DNA of 64,000 nucleotides from Duganella guangzhouensis (GCF_009674535.1 NZ_WKJK01000007.1:306738-370737); one strand, 5' to 3'; positions 1 through 8,805 are shown, counted from the stretch's first letter. Notes: generated by a model not told the origin, from the sequence alone. Numbers and translations are program-made.

Positions 1-1586
1 TTGGCCTGATCTTCACTGTTCTTGGTCTCATATGGGCGATACTGCAACTGCGCCTGCACATAAGAGTTGACGTTGTCCGACGAATAGCCGGTCGGGAAGG
101 TGAAGTGCGGCAGGCCCGCCGAGTCCAGCGTCACCACCAGGCCAGGCACGTTCTGCGTCAGCACGATCGAGTTGGTCTCATTGTGGTACTTGGATTTCGA
201 GGAGTTCAGCAAGCCTTCCACTTCCAGCCGGTCGTGCTTGTAATTGAAGCCGGTGCTGATGTAGTCGGAGTTGACCTTCAGCCGGAAGTCACGCGCCGAG
301 GTGCTGAACGCGCCCTGGCCGCCGACGCCGGATACATAGTCGCAGCTGCCGACGGTGTACTGGGTCACCACGTGGTTGGTCACGACCATGCCTGCCGGCG
401 TGGTGGTGGTGGATGGCGCGATACAGGTGCCGGCGGTGGTCACGTTGCCGGTGCTGGTGTTGTAGACTGGTGCGGTGCCGGCGTTGGACAGACGCGTGGT
501 GGCGCTGAAGTCGGTGCCGTAGTTACGGTCGTTCAGGCGCTGGTCCTGATCGTTGCGCTGGTAGCCGACAAAGGCAACCAGGTCGTTATTGAACTTGTAC
601 TGCGCGGTCAGTTCGGCCGACGAGCGCTTGTGATCACGGGTCCAGATGCCGTAACGCGCGGTGCCGGGGCTGTAGTCATACCATTGCGACAGGCAGGCGG
701 TCTTCTGCGCCGCAGTCAGGCTGCTGGCCGAGCAGCCGGCCTGGGTGCTGATGCCGGCCACGGTCGGATCCAACGAGGTGATGGTCTTATCAGGCGAGAA
801 GTCCCAGTCACGCAGGAAGCGCCAGCTGGTGTTGCGGCTGTAGTCATTCTGCGTCAGCACTTTGTCGTAGACGATGTTGGCCATGATGCCGAGGCGACCG
901 TCCATGAATTTATCGGCCCACAGCAGGCTGCCGCGAGGCTGCACGCCGCCACGGCTGCTGGAGTTTTCGCCGGACACCGTGGTGGCGATGGTCATCTCTT
1001 TGAAGTCCAGCGGCTTGCGGGTGCGGATCGACACGGTGCCGCCGACGCCACCCTCGGTGAGGTCGGCGGTGGTGCCTTTATAGACGTCGATCGACGAGAT
1101 CAGCTCGGAGGCCAGTTCGCGCAGCTCGGCGCCGCGACCGGCGGTGCCGTTGGTGGCCAGCACCGACATGCCGTTGATCTCGATGCGGTTCAGGTCCGGC
1201 TCAACGCCGCGAATCGACACTTGCGTGCCCTCGCCGAAGTCACGCGTCAGCTGCACGCCGGTGATGCGCGACAGTGCTTCGCCCACGTTCTTGTCCGGGA
1301 ACTGGTTGACGTCTTCCGCGACGATGGAGTCGGATACGGTGGCGTTGCGGATCTTGCGGTCGATCGCCGAGGCAACCGATTTGCGCGTGCCGACCACCAT
1401 CACGGTGGTCGCATCCGACGGTTCTTCCGGTGCGCGCGTTGCGGTGCTGCTGTTGCTGCTGTTGCTGTTTGCGGTATCAGTTTGCGCCAATGCGGTGCTG
1501 CTCGCCAGGATGGATAGTGCCGACGCGACTGCGACGGCGATGGCTGGGCGTGCGAAGCGGCTGGCTTCTTTCAAAGACTTGCTCAC
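1..1586 (-). CDS. TonB-dependent receptor, 3' part beyond window
   Basis: Outer-membrane beta-barrel receptor for energised uptake. About 528 N-terminal codons are visible and the frame is open at the window edge. The start is a GTG at 1586 with a GGGGGA Shine-Dalgarno about 8 nt upstream; no better ATG exists nearby. A Sec signal peptide ends near ALAQ, followed by an Asn/Ser/Thr-rich linker, a TonB-box-like stretch (ATTVMVVG) and the plug domain, with features such as FPDKNVGEAL, RITGVQL and IRG. The plug resembles the large Xanthomonas/Caulobacter-type carbohydrate receptors. It is divergent from the amine oxidase gene at 1837. The substrate cannot be read from the sequence; neighbouring glycosidases suggest a carbohydrate. 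Confidence 0.93.
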   Translation of the reverse strand, partial: MSKSLKEASRFARPAIAVAVASALSILASSTALAQTDTANSNSSNSSTATRAPEEPSDATTVMVVGTRKSVASAIDRKIRNATVSDSIVAEDVNQFPDKNVGEALSRITGVQLTRDFGEGTQVSIRGVEPDLNRIEINGMSVLATNGTAGRGAELRELASELISSIDVYKGTTADLTEGGVGGTVSIRTRKPLDFKEMTIATTVSGENSSSRGGVQPRGSLLWADKFMDGRLGIMANIVYDKVLTQNDYSRNTSWRFLRDWDFSPDKTITSLDPTVAGISTQAGCSASSLTAAQKTACLSQWYDYSPGTARYGIWTRDHKRSSAELTAQYKFNNDLVAFVGYQRNDQDQRLNDRNYGTDFSATTRLSNAGTAPVYNTSTGNVTTAGTCIAPSTTTTPAGMVVTNHVVTQYTVGSCDYVSGVGGQGAFSTSARDFRLKVNSDYISTGFNYKHDRLEVEGLLNSSKSKYHNETNSIVLTQNVPGLVVTLDSAGLPHFTFPTGYSSDNVNSYVQAQLQYRPYETKNSEDQA

Positions 1587-1731
1587 GAATGGTCCCCCGT
1601 TATTTATCAGCTTGTGGCTGCATTCTAGGTTGGAGTTGCGCGAAAAAGTCGGCGCCTGGCCAAAGAATCAAAATGATGATTGCGGCAAGTGGATTCTGTT
1701 GTTTGCGCAGCAGAGCACTGTCCCGGTATCA

Positions 1732-1760
1732 TCAAATGATCACCGCATATGATTATTTGA
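1732..1760. promoter_or_regulatory. inverted repeat in divergent promoter region
   Basis: Arms TCAAATGAT (1732-1740) and ATTATTTGA (1752-1760) match at 8 of 9 positions around an 11-nt spacer. They lie between the divergent receptor (start 1586) and the amine oxidase (start 1837). The shape fits a dimeric regulator site, but no regulator can be assigned and the gap is AT-richer than its surroundings, so chance is possible. Confidence 0.3.
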
Positions 1761-1836
1761 GGAGCGTGCGATCACATTAACGACATGCTTGATGTGGAAA
1801 CGTTACTCGGTTATGAGCTTATAACGAAAGGACTAC

Positions 1837-2988
1837 ATGCATTACGACGTGATCGTCATCGGCATGGGCGCGTTCGGCGCGGCCACGCTGTATCAGCTGG
1901 CCAAACGCGGCGTGCGCGTGGCCGGCATTGATCGCTATTCGCCACCGCACAATCTGGGTTCCAGTCATGGCGACACGCGCATCACGCGCCAGGCCATCGG
2001 CGAAGGCGCGGCTTATGTGCCGCTGGCGCTGAACGCGCACCGCATCTGGCGCGAGCTGGAGGCACGCAGCGGCGAGTCGCTGTTCAATGCGTGCGGCATG
2101 CTGATGTTGAGCGACAGCCGGCAAGCCACGCGCGGCCACGGCACCACCGATTTCGCCGGCCAGACGGCGGCGCTGGCACAGCGCTTTGGCATCGCGCACA
2201 GCGTGCTGGATGCGCAGCAGATCCGCCAGCGCTTTCCACAGTTCAGCGGTTATGGCGAACACGCGGTAGGCTATTACGAACCGGGTGCGGGTTATGTGCG
2301 GCCGGAGCGCGCGATTGCGGTGCAACTGGCGTTGGCGCGCGATGCCGGCGCGGCGCTGTATCCGGATACGCAGATGCTGCGGCTGGAGACGTTCGAAGGC
2401 GGCGTGCGCGTACATACCGCTCAAGGCACGCTGACTGCGGGCCGCGTCATCAGCTGCGCCGGCATGTGGAACGGCAAGCTGCTGCAGGACCGCTATGCGA
2501 GTTATTTGAAGGTGTCGCGTCAGAAGCTGTTCTGGTTTGAGCTGGACCAGCCGGCGCTCTACGCCGGCGAGGCGCCGGTCTACATTATTCTCGATGCCGA
2601 TGCGGACAGCTGCTATGGCTTCCCGCCGCTGCCCGGCGAGAACGCGATCAAGATCGCGGCGGAAGACTATGAGGACAGCGGCGATCCGGATCTGCTGCAG
2701 CGCGTCATCAGCCAGGCCGAAGCCGACGCGATGTACGACAAATATGTGGCGCCGCGCATGGCCGGAGTGTCGCGCCGGCTGCTGAAGTCCAGCGTGTGTG
2801 CTTACACAGTGACGCCGGACTTCAACTTCCTGATTGACGAGCATCCTGCGCTGCCCGGCGTGACCGTGGTGTCAGCCTGCTCGGGCCACGGCTTCAAGCA
2901 TTCGGCCGCAGTGGGCGAGGCGCTGGCGATGCGTTACTGCGGCGAAGACGGCGCGGCCGATCTGTCGTCGTTTACGCTGCCTTCCTGA
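1837..2988 (+). CDS. solA: FAD-dependent N-methyltryptophan / sarcosine oxidase family
   Basis: Monomeric sarcosine oxidase / N-methyl-L-tryptophan oxidase family enzyme (383 aa, near the usual 370-390). These cytoplasmic flavoenzymes oxidise N-methyl or secondary amino acids, releasing formaldehyde and H2O2. The N-terminal dinucleotide motif GMGAFG lies at residues 9-14, followed by the family motif SSHGDTRITR (42-51). Cys321 in SSVCAYTVTPD matches the cysteine that carries covalent FAD in this family. The start ATG has an AAAGGA ribosome site. The gene is convergent with the lectin-sialidase, only 6 nt apart. The true substrate is uncertain; other amine substrates such as Amadori compounds are used by relatives. 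Confidence 0.85.
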   Translation: MHYDVIVIGMGAFGAATLYQLAKRGVRVAGIDRYSPPHNLGSSHGDTRITRQAIGEGAAYVPLALNAHRIWRELEARSGESLFNACGMLMLSDSRQATRGHGTTDFAGQTAALAQRFGIAHSVLDAQQIRQRFPQFSGYGEHAVGYYEPGAGYVRPERAIAVQLALARDAGAALYPDTQMLRLETFEGGVRVHTAQGTLTAGRVISCAGMWNGKLLQDRYASYLKVSRQKLFWFELDQPALYAGEAPVYIILDADADSCYGFPPLPGENAIKIAAEDYEDSGDPDLLQRVISQAEADAMYDKYVAPRMAGVSRRLLKSSVCAYTVTPDFNFLIDEHPALPGVTVVSACSGHGFKHSAAVGEALAMRYCGEDGAADLSSFTLPS

Positions 2989-2994
2989 GAATAT

Positions 2995-4506
2995 TCATGG
3001 CGATGGCTGCAACAGCCAACGCTGGCAGTCGCCGCCCAGCCACTGCCATTGCTGGACGTTGCCACCGGCCGCAGTCGAGCAGGCGTCGACATCCAGCACC
3101 AGGCCACTGTTCCTGGACACTAGCCGGAAGTAGCCGTCGCCAACTGGTTCGGGGTGCCACGCCTGGCATGCCGCGCCGTTGGGCGTCCACTGCTGGACGT
3201 TGCCACCGTTGGCGGTCGAGCAGGCGTTGACATCCAGCGCCATGCCGCTGTTCATGGCGGTCAGCACGTAGTAGCCGTTGCCCTGATTTTGCATATTCCA
3301 GCGCTGGCAGTTGGCGCCGTTCGGCGTCCATTGCTGTACGTTGGCGCCGGCTGCGGTCGAACAGGCGGCGACATCCAGCGCTAAGCCGCTGTTTTTCGAG
3401 ATCAGCGTGTAGATGCCGCTGGCGACCGGGTTGTCCATCGGTCCGGTGGCGAATTTGATCGAACAGCCGACATTCACCAACTGATACAACTGCGTGCCAT
3501 CGGTGGACGGCAGTAGCTGCGTGGTGTAGCCGTTGCAAACATCGCTGCCGCCGCTGGTGGCCGCCGACAGCGGCGTCGCGCCTTCGGTCCACTGTCCCAC
3601 GCCGTTATTGGTGTTGAACATGTAGGTCTGGCCGTTGAACGCAGCCACGCTGTTGTCGCTGTTGCGGCGTAATACCATGCCGGTGACCAGCAGGCGGCCA
3701 TTAGTGCTGCCGTCGTTATACCAGCGCACGGTGGGTGTCTGCGCGAAGTGATTGCCGGAGGTGGACTCGATGCGCGTGCCCAGATTGGATGGCGTGCCCC
3801 AGCTGACGCCATCGGCCGAGCTGCGGATATAGGCGTCGCAGTTGGAGCCGCCGCATACCTCGTAGGTCATCACGTAGCTGCCGTTCGGCAGGCGCGCCAC
3901 CAGCGGCATGCCGGGACGCTGCACATTGCCGTCGCTGATGCCGACTACGACGGTGTCCCCGCTCCAGGTGACGCCGCCATCGTTGGAAATGCGCTCCGCG
4001 ATCAGCTGATTGTAGCCGCTGCCCTTGTACTCCTCGCTGGAGTAGTACATCACCAGCCTGCCGCTGCTGTCGACCGCGAACTCGGCCTCCCACACGCCAG
4101 TGGTACCGGTAACGGGCGTGGACAGCAAGGTCCAGCTATGGCCCTTGTCGGTACTGCGGTAGATCTTGATGGTGTGCGCGCTGCCGTTGGTGGTGGATGT
4201 AGTCCACAGCAGCGCGCCCTTCGGCGTGCCGCCCACCGCCTGCGGCATTTCATACAGGCCGCTGCAGCAGTGTCCCGGTTCGCTCAAGGTGATGGTGGCG
4301 ATCTGGGTCCAGTTGGCGCCATTGTCGGTACTGTCCCAGATGGTGCTTTGGGTATTGCCATAGTCGAAAGCGGCGATCAGGCGGTTCTCGGTCGATAGCC
4401 GCAGCAAGCGCGGATAGAAGGAACTCTGACTGCCCAGCGTTACCGCCGCATGAGCGTCCAGCCAGCACAATAGCGCCAGCAGCGCTGCGAAAAATCGGGT
4501 CTTCAT
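2995..4506 (-). CDS. secreted sialidase-fold beta-propeller with C-terminal ricin-B lectin domain
   Basis: Exported 503-aa glycoside-hydrolase-like protein. A Sec signal (about residues 1-20, ending AHA) precedes a propeller with Asp boxes STDNGANW, STDKGHSW, SNDGGVTW and SADGVSW. The last ~138 residues form a ricin/CBM13 lectin of three QxW-type repeats (LDVxACSTAxGxNVQQW). The GH33 hallmark FRIP is not evident; near the N-terminus there is YPRLLR. Blocks GHCC..LYE.P and GVWE.EF are shared with the lipoprotein at 8806. GH93 (exo-arabinanase) is therefore a serious alternative to exo-alpha-sialidase. The ATG has an AAGGAGA site. The gene lies downstream of a TonB receptor gene, separated by a terminator. 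The propeller fold is sure; the substrate is not. Confidence 0.85.
   Translation of the reverse strand: MKTRFFAALLALLCWLDAHAAVTLGSQSSFYPRLLRLSTENRLIAAFDYGNTQSTIWDSTDNGANWTQIATITLSEPGHCCSGLYEMPQAVGGTPKGALLWTTSTTNGSAHTIKIYRSTDKGHSWTLLSTPVTGTTGVWEAEFAVDSSGRLVMYYSSEEYKGSGYNQLIAERISNDGGVTWSGDTVVVGISDGNVQRPGMPLVARLPNGSYVMTYEVCGGSNCDAYIRSSADGVSWGTPSNLGTRIESTSGNHFAQTPTVRWYNDGSTNGRLLVTGMVLRRNSDNSVAAFNGQTYMFNTNNGVGQWTEGATPLSAATSGGSDVCNGYTTQLLPSTDGTQLYQLVNVGCSIKFATGPMDNPVASGIYTLISKNSGLALDVAACSTAAGANVQQWTPNGANCQRWNMQNQGNGYYVLTAMNSGMALDVNACSTANGGNVQQWTPNGAACQAWHPEPVGDGYFRLVSRNSGLVLDVDACSTAAGGNVQQWQWLGGDCQRWLLQPSP
2998..3411 (-). repeat. three in-frame 141-bp repeats encoding the lectin domain
   Basis: The same coding segment recurs with a 141-bp (47-residue) period; the shared GTCGAGCAGGC-like block begins at 3074, 3215 and 3356 on the plus strand. 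The three copies encode the alpha, beta and gamma subrepeats of a ricin-type trefoil. Copies two and three are closest at the DNA level. This is domain-internal duplication, not a mobile or CRISPR repeat. Domain edges are approximate. Confidence 0.8.
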
Positions 4507-4532
4507 GGTGTATGTCTCCTTTTTTCAGAGTG

Positions 4533-4560
4533 AAAAAAAAGGCAGGGGATGGCCCCTGCC
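4533..4560 (-). terminator. rho-independent terminator of the 4593-7337 receptor gene
   Basis: Read on the minus strand: a GC-rich stem GGCAGGGG / CCCCTGCC with a short loop, directly followed by eight T residues. It begins 32 nt past the receptor stop codon and ends before the lectin-sialidase start at 4506. It therefore separates these two same-strand genes into independent transcripts. Confidence 0.88.
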
Positions 4561-4592
4561 GAAAGTACTACACTGGATCGGTTGAAACGGCG

Positions 4593-7337
4593 TTACAGTT
4601 TGAAGCGCAGGCCCAGCGAGTAGGTGCGCGGGTCATAACGGATGTCGCGGCCAAACTGCTCGTAGCCGCTATAGCTCTGGTAAGCGGAGTTACTCAAGTT
4701 CCAGGCGTTGAATTGCAGCGATACGTGCTGGTTGAATTCATAGCCCACCGAGAGGTCGACCTGATTACGCGCCCGCACCATATTGGTCGCCGGCAGCTGG
4801 ATGCCGCCGTTGTTGAGCGACTCCACATACTTGTCGCGGCGGGTGAAGGCCAGCCGGCCGCTGAAGCCAAACTGCTCGTAGATCAGCGCCAGGTTGGCGT
4901 TCTTCTTGGCGACGTTGGTCAGCGGCGTGATGGTGTAGTCAGTGCCATTCAGCGTATTGGCGCTCTCGGTATGGCCGTTGATCCACGTATAGTTGGCCTG
5001 CACGCCCAAGCCGGACAGCGCGCCAGGCAGGAAGTCGAGGAACTTCTGCGCCGACAGCTCGTAACCATACAGCTTGCCCTTGCCGGCATTCTGCGGACGG
5101 GTGATGGTGTACTGCTGGCCGTCGATGCTTTCCACCTGCGAGAACGACTGCAGATAGCCGTCGATGCGACGGTCGAACATCGCCACCGAGACGTAGCCGT
5201 TATTGTCGAAGTAGCGCTCCAGCGTGACGTCGAGCGCCTTCGATTCCACCGGCTTCAGATTGGGATTGCCGGCGCTGCCGTAACCGGGGCGGTTGACGGT
5301 GGCGGGCGTCAGCGCCAGCGCCGGATTGAGCGAGGCGAAGTCCGGACGGGTCACGGTCTTGCCCCAGCCCAGGTGCGACATCCAGTTGTTGGCCCAGTCC
5401 ACCTTGGCGCTCACGCTCGGCAGCACGTCGGTATGCGAGGTGCTGGAGTCGATGTCGGTGATCACATCGCCGATGCGATTGCTGCCTTTCAGGTCGCGAT
5501 CGAGCCGGCTGACGCGCACACCCGCCAGGCCAGACACGCCCACCGAACCGACGTCGAAGCCGTAGTTGGCCATGCCGTAGGCGGTGTAGTTTTTCTCGGT
5601 CTGCTTGAACAAACGGGTAGGATCGTCCGGCAGGCGGCCCGCCGGCAAGCCATAGTAGGCGCGCAGCTTGTCGCGGTTATCGAGCAGGAAGTTCATCGCC
5701 GGCGCTGCATAGGCGCCACCCAGGCGGTTCACACCCGGCACCACGTCGTTGAACGAGGAGCCGAACACGCTGACCGGAACCGGGCGCACGCCGTTGGGCG
5801 TATCGACACCACCTTCGGCGCCATGGTATTCAGCATCGCGCGACGACAGGCGGATACCGCCCACCAGCTTGTTGATGATGCCCTGGTTCAGACGGTAGCT
5901 GACGTCGGTGCGCCACTGCGCCTGACGGCCGATGCTCTCTTCCCACGACTGGAAGAAGCCGCGCAGCACATACTGATTCGGATCGGCCGCCGCGTTCGCG
6001 CTGGTCGGTGTGCTGACGGAGAAGCCGCCATGGCCGCTGTCATCCAGGCCAATCACGTGCAGGGTCGCATTTGGAATGCTTTGGTCGACGATGATGCGGT
6101 CGTCGGAGTAGCGGGAATAGGTAAAGGCCAGATCGGTGGTTACCTGCAACGCGCCATCCTTGTACTTGCCGCCCAGGCTACCGTAATAGGTATTGGTTTT
6201 CTGCTGGTGGGCCTGGGTACTGGTGGCGGTGTACGGGGTGCTGCCATCGGCCGCCGCCGTCACGTCGGCGGAAGCGATCGGGCAGGCGTAGCCACGGCTG
6301 GTGTTGCAGTAGTCGCCGCCCGGCGCCACCACCACATTGGTGGCGCTGTAGCCATCGCGCGCCACGCCAAACAGATAGTCGTCGGCAGTGCGGCCGCGAT
6401 AGCCCATGTAGATTACCTGGCTATTCAGTTCCAGCTTGTCGTTCGGCTTCCATTGCGCCGCGCCGTGCAGCTGCTGGCGTTCGCGCTCGCCGTAGCCGTA
6501 GACGCCACCGGGGAACGGCATGATGGCGGCGGTGGTGGTGCCGCCCTTGGCCTTTTCCGCCGCCAGGTTAGGATTGCTGGGATCGTCGCGGTAGGCGGTG
6601 CCGTCGGCGCGCACCTGCCACAGGCCGGCACCGCCCGGCTCCGCAAACCATTGGATAGGATTGACGAAACGGTCCTTCACATAAGTACCGTCCAGCAGCA
6701 GGCCAACGTCGCCATGGTCGGTCTTCCAGCGGTTGGACACCAGTCCGCCCAGCGAGGGATCGGTGTGCTGGTCGGCGTTGGTGCCGCGCGGATGCAGGTT
6801 GACGGCATCGGCAAAGCCGGACACGCTCAAACCCTTGAAGTCGAACGGCTTGCGCAGGCGGACGTCCATCAGACCGGCGATGCCGCCCTCCTGCTGATCC
6901 GGCGTCGCCGATTTGTACACGTCCAGTCCCGCCACGCCTTCGATGCGCAGATCCTGGTAGGACAGGCGGCGGCCATCGCCGGTGAAGATCTCGTTGCCGT
7001 TGACGGTGGTGGCCAGATCCGGCAAGCCGCGAATCAGCACCGTATTGACTTCGCTGGACGTGCGGCCGACCTGCACGCCGGGGATGCGCTGCAGCGCCTC
7101 ACCCACCGAGCGGTCGGGGAATTTGCCGATGTCTTCGGCGTTGATCGAATCGACCACCTGGTCGGCGGTGCGCTTGATGTCTTCGGCCTTGCGCACGCTC
7201 TGGCGGATGCCGGAGACCACCACGGTGGTGCCCTCGCTGCTGGTGTCGGCGGCAGGTTGCTCCTGCGCCCATGCCGGTGCGCTGGCCAATACCGTCAGCA
7301 AAGCCGCCGCGAGCGGCGTCCTTTTGAACTGTTGCAT
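4593..7337 (-). CDS. TonB-dependent receptor, carbohydrate type
   Basis: Complete 914-aa outer-membrane receptor. The signal peptide ends at AWAQ (about residue 24). A TonB-box-like TTVVVSGIR follows, then a plug with EDIGKFPDRSVGEAL and RIPGVQVGR, then a long barrel ending in the aromatic/hydrophobic C-terminus LGLRFKL needed for BAM assembly. The length and plug fit the Xanthomonas/Caulobacter receptor class that imports oligosaccharides. The ATG is preceded by GGAGA at 8 nt. It faces the ArsR-type regulator gene across 306 bp with TTTGCGA repeats and ends in a strong terminator. Neighbouring glycosidases and ABC importer suggest it admits the same oligosaccharide into the periplasm; this is inference. 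Confidence 0.93.
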   Translation of the reverse strand: MQQFKRTPLAAALLTVLASAPAWAQEQPAADTSSEGTTVVVSGIRQSVRKAEDIKRTADQVVDSINAEDIGKFPDRSVGEALQRIPGVQVGRTSSEVNTVLIRGLPDLATTVNGNEIFTGDGRRLSYQDLRIEGVAGLDVYKSATPDQQEGGIAGLMDVRLRKPFDFKGLSVSGFADAVNLHPRGTNADQHTDPSLGGLVSNRWKTDHGDVGLLLDGTYVKDRFVNPIQWFAEPGGAGLWQVRADGTAYRDDPSNPNLAAEKAKGGTTTAAIMPFPGGVYGYGERERQQLHGAAQWKPNDKLELNSQVIYMGYRGRTADDYLFGVARDGYSATNVVVAPGGDYCNTSRGYACPIASADVTAAADGSTPYTATSTQAHQQKTNTYYGSLGGKYKDGALQVTTDLAFTYSRYSDDRIIVDQSIPNATLHVIGLDDSGHGGFSVSTPTSANAAADPNQYVLRGFFQSWEESIGRQAQWRTDVSYRLNQGIINKLVGGIRLSSRDAEYHGAEGGVDTPNGVRPVPVSVFGSSFNDVVPGVNRLGGAYAAPAMNFLLDNRDKLRAYYGLPAGRLPDDPTRLFKQTEKNYTAYGMANYGFDVGSVGVSGLAGVRVSRLDRDLKGSNRIGDVITDIDSSTSHTDVLPSVSAKVDWANNWMSHLGWGKTVTRPDFASLNPALALTPATVNRPGYGSAGNPNLKPVESKALDVTLERYFDNNGYVSVAMFDRRIDGYLQSFSQVESIDGQQYTITRPQNAGKGKLYGYELSAQKFLDFLPGALSGLGVQANYTWINGHTESANTLNGTDYTITPLTNVAKKNANLALIYEQFGFSGRLAFTRRDKYVESLNNGGIQLPATNMVRARNQVDLSVGYEFNQHVSLQFNAWNLSNSAYQSYSGYEQFGRDIRYDPRTYSLGLRFKL

Positions 7338-7477
7338 GTCTGTGTCTCCACTATTTGTATCGGACGACTGCTCCCATGCCGATCCGGTATGCCCTGGCGA
7401 GCTACAGATACCGGATGCATCCAGCGCGTTGCACGGCGCGTCATCGCTTTATGAATTTTTGTTATGGGCGGGTACTG

Positions 7478-7495
7478 TCGCAAATTTATTTGCGA
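7478..7495. promoter_or_regulatory. perfect palindrome, candidate operator for the receptor gene
   Basis: TCGCAAA (7478-7484), a 4-nt spacer, then TTTGCGA (7489-7495): a perfect 7-bp inverted repeat about 145 bp upstream of the receptor start. TTTGCGA recurs at 7552-7558, and TTGCGA lies at 8744-8749 in front of the divergent sialidase-fold lipoprotein gene. This placement fits sites for the adjacent ArsR-type regulator, but that link is inferred. Confidence 0.45.
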
Positions 7496-7548
7496 TAGTG
7501 CCCCTGGTAACGCTGCAATAGTGAATGCATTTCTTTTTTATTTCAATA

Positions 7549-7573
7549 ATATTTGCGACTAATGGCGAAATAT
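7549..7573. promoter_or_regulatory. second inverted repeat containing TTTGCGA
   Basis: ATATTT (7549-7554) and AAATAT (7568-7573) flank a 13-nt spacer, and the left side contains TTTGCGA at 7552-7558 as in the palindrome 60 bp away. It is a weaker repeat than 7478-7495 and is listed because of the shared core. Confidence 0.3.
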
Positions 7574-7577
7574 CATG

Positions 7578-7610
7578 AAAAAAGGGCCGGAAATTTAATT
7601 CCCAGCCCTT
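7578..7610 (-). terminator. terminator downstream of the ArsR-type regulator
   Basis: On the minus strand: AAGGGC, one mismatch, GG, an AT-rich loop, CC, GCCCTT and a T run. The stem is interrupted by one mismatch. It lies 33 nt past the stop codon of the regulator gene, where a factor-independent terminator is expected. Confidence 0.7.
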
Positions 7611-7643
7611 AGCAACAACAAAACTTGTTGGATAAATGCCACC

Positions 7644-8612
7644 CTAGCCGTTTTTGGGCGATACCGGAACCGCTACACCGGAAGGAAATTCAAAGCCCAG
7701 CTTCATCACGATGTCCTGCGGGTAGTTGCCGAACTTGCGGCCGAACAGGTTGAGGCCACCCTTGTTGCGGGCATCGTCCTTGACGCCGATCCGCACCCGG
7801 ATGTGATTGGCCTGTGCCAGCTTCAGATCACCGATGGTGGTGGCGCCAAGCGAGACGCCGTCGATCATGGCGCCACGCTCGCTGACGCTCCAGTGTTTCA
7901 GCATGCCGTAGGTGGTGCCTTCGATCTGCCACCACGATGGCGTGAGCAGCGCCGGCTTGCCGCCAAAGTCGCCGGGCGAGGTCCAGGTTCCCACCTCGAC
8001 GTCGTTGATCCACAGCGTGATATCGGATGGCCAGTCCGGATTGTAGTTGGGCGCCTCCGAGCACAGCTCCATCGACAGCGACAGTTCGGTGGTCACCGCG
8101 CCGTACGGCACATTATTAGGGAAGGCATATTCCACATGGCCCGCGCCAAACCACAGCAGCTGGGCGTTGACGTGTTCCGGCTCGAAGAAGGAGCGCGGAT
8201 CATCCAGCATGCCGATGATCTTGGTCTCGCTGACCAGGCCACAAGTGGGACTGGCCTCGACGCTGCGGTAGCTGCCGATCGGCATACTGATGGTGACGGT
8301 GTTCTGCTCCGCTTCCACCGCCGCACCGGGCAGGCGGATGCGCACCTCATCGTAGCGCTTGGAGCACAGCTTCTGGATGCCGCGCGTGCCCGGTTCGGTC
8401 TCGACCACCACCAGGCCGACCGCTTCCAGCTGGTTGACGTTGAAGCTGACGGTGGAATGCGGCAGGTTCATGGCGGCGGCCAGCTCCGACAGGTTCAGCA
8501 CCTTGTGGGTCAGCAGCCCGAGCATGGCCTGCCGCGTGTCCGACGACAGCGCCTTCACCAGCGGCAGCACCGCATCCCCCTCCACCAGCAACGCCCGATT
8601 TCCTGCATCCAT
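7644..8612 (-). CDS. ArsR-type winged-helix regulator with large C-terminal beta-rich domain
   Basis: 322-aa DNA-binding protein. Residues about 16-85 form an ArsR/HTH_5 winged helix (ALSSDTRQAMLGLL, then LSELAAAMNLPHSTVSFNVNQLE). The remaining ~230 residues are rich in predicted strand and aromatic residues (for example WINDVEVGTW, LTPSWW), unlike metal-sensing ArsR proteins, which are near 100 aa and carry Cys ligands. I read it as a ligand-binding, possibly sugar-binding, sensor domain; that is inference. I chose ATG 8612, which has AGAGGA upstream; an ATG at 8666 would add 18 residues but lacks a ribosome site. It sits between the receptor gene and the divergent glycosidase/ABC operon, so it likely controls both. 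Confidence 0.82.
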   Translation of the reverse strand: MDAGNRALLVEGDAVLPLVKALSSDTRQAMLGLLTHKVLNLSELAAAMNLPHSTVSFNVNQLEAVGLVVVETEPGTRGIQKLCSKRYDEVRIRLPGAAVEAEQNTVTISMPIGSYRSVEASPTCGLVSETKIIGMLDDPRSFFEPEHVNAQLLWFGAGHVEYAFPNNVPYGAVTTELSLSMELCSEAPNYNPDWPSDITLWINDVEVGTWTSPGDFGGKPALLTPSWWQIEGTTYGMLKHWSVSERGAMIDGVSLGATTIGDLKLAQANHIRVRIGVKDDARNKGGLNLFGRKFGNYPQDIVMKLGFEFPSGVAVPVSPKNG

Positions 8613-8713
8613 GTAGCGACCTATTCCTCTGAAAAATTTTGTTGGTTCACTGTGCGTGAGCACCATGTCAGCATGATACCGCGTGGTGAAATCGCCAGCC
8701 GCTCAAAATTTAT

Positions 8714-8726
8714 AACAAATATTGTT
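8714..8726. promoter_or_regulatory. short palindrome in regulator/operon divergent region
   Basis: AACAA, ATA, TTGTT form a 13-bp inverted repeat between the regulator start (8612) and the operon start (8806). TTGCGA follows at 8744-8749. It could serve autoregulation or control of the operon. The region is AT-rich, so the match may be accidental. Confidence 0.3.
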
Positions 8727-8805
8727 GTCACTAATGATGAATGTTGCGATAATTAACTCACAAAAAAATTGGTGACATTCAAATTCCACCACAACAGGAG
8801 ACTAT

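Larger units (their letters stand above)
7338..7643. promoter_or_regulatory. 306-bp intergenic region: receptor promoter region plus regulator terminator
   Basis: The gap between the receptor start (7337) and the regulator stop (7644) is markedly AT-richer than the genes. It holds an 18-bp palindrome at 7478-7495, a second TTTGCGA at 7552-7558 and the regulator's terminator at 7578-7610. No open frame with coding character and no RNA gene is seen. I could not fix a convincing -35/-10 pair. Confidence 0.5.

Noticed and set aside
1445..1475. GCTGCTGTT-type triplet repeat
   Set aside because: It encodes a short Asn/Ser/Thr linker after the receptor signal peptide; this is common low complexity, not a regulatory repeat.
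2998..3411. Tandem repeats as a CRISPR or VNTR array
   Set aside because: The 141-bp units are in frame and encode the three subrepeats of a ricin-type lectin domain.
4512..7454. Long plus-strand open frame opposite the receptor gene
   Set aside because: GC-rich codon bias leaves the antisense frame open; its translation is His/Ala/Gly/Arg-rich with no family motif, while the minus strand encodes a complete receptor with signal peptide and terminator.
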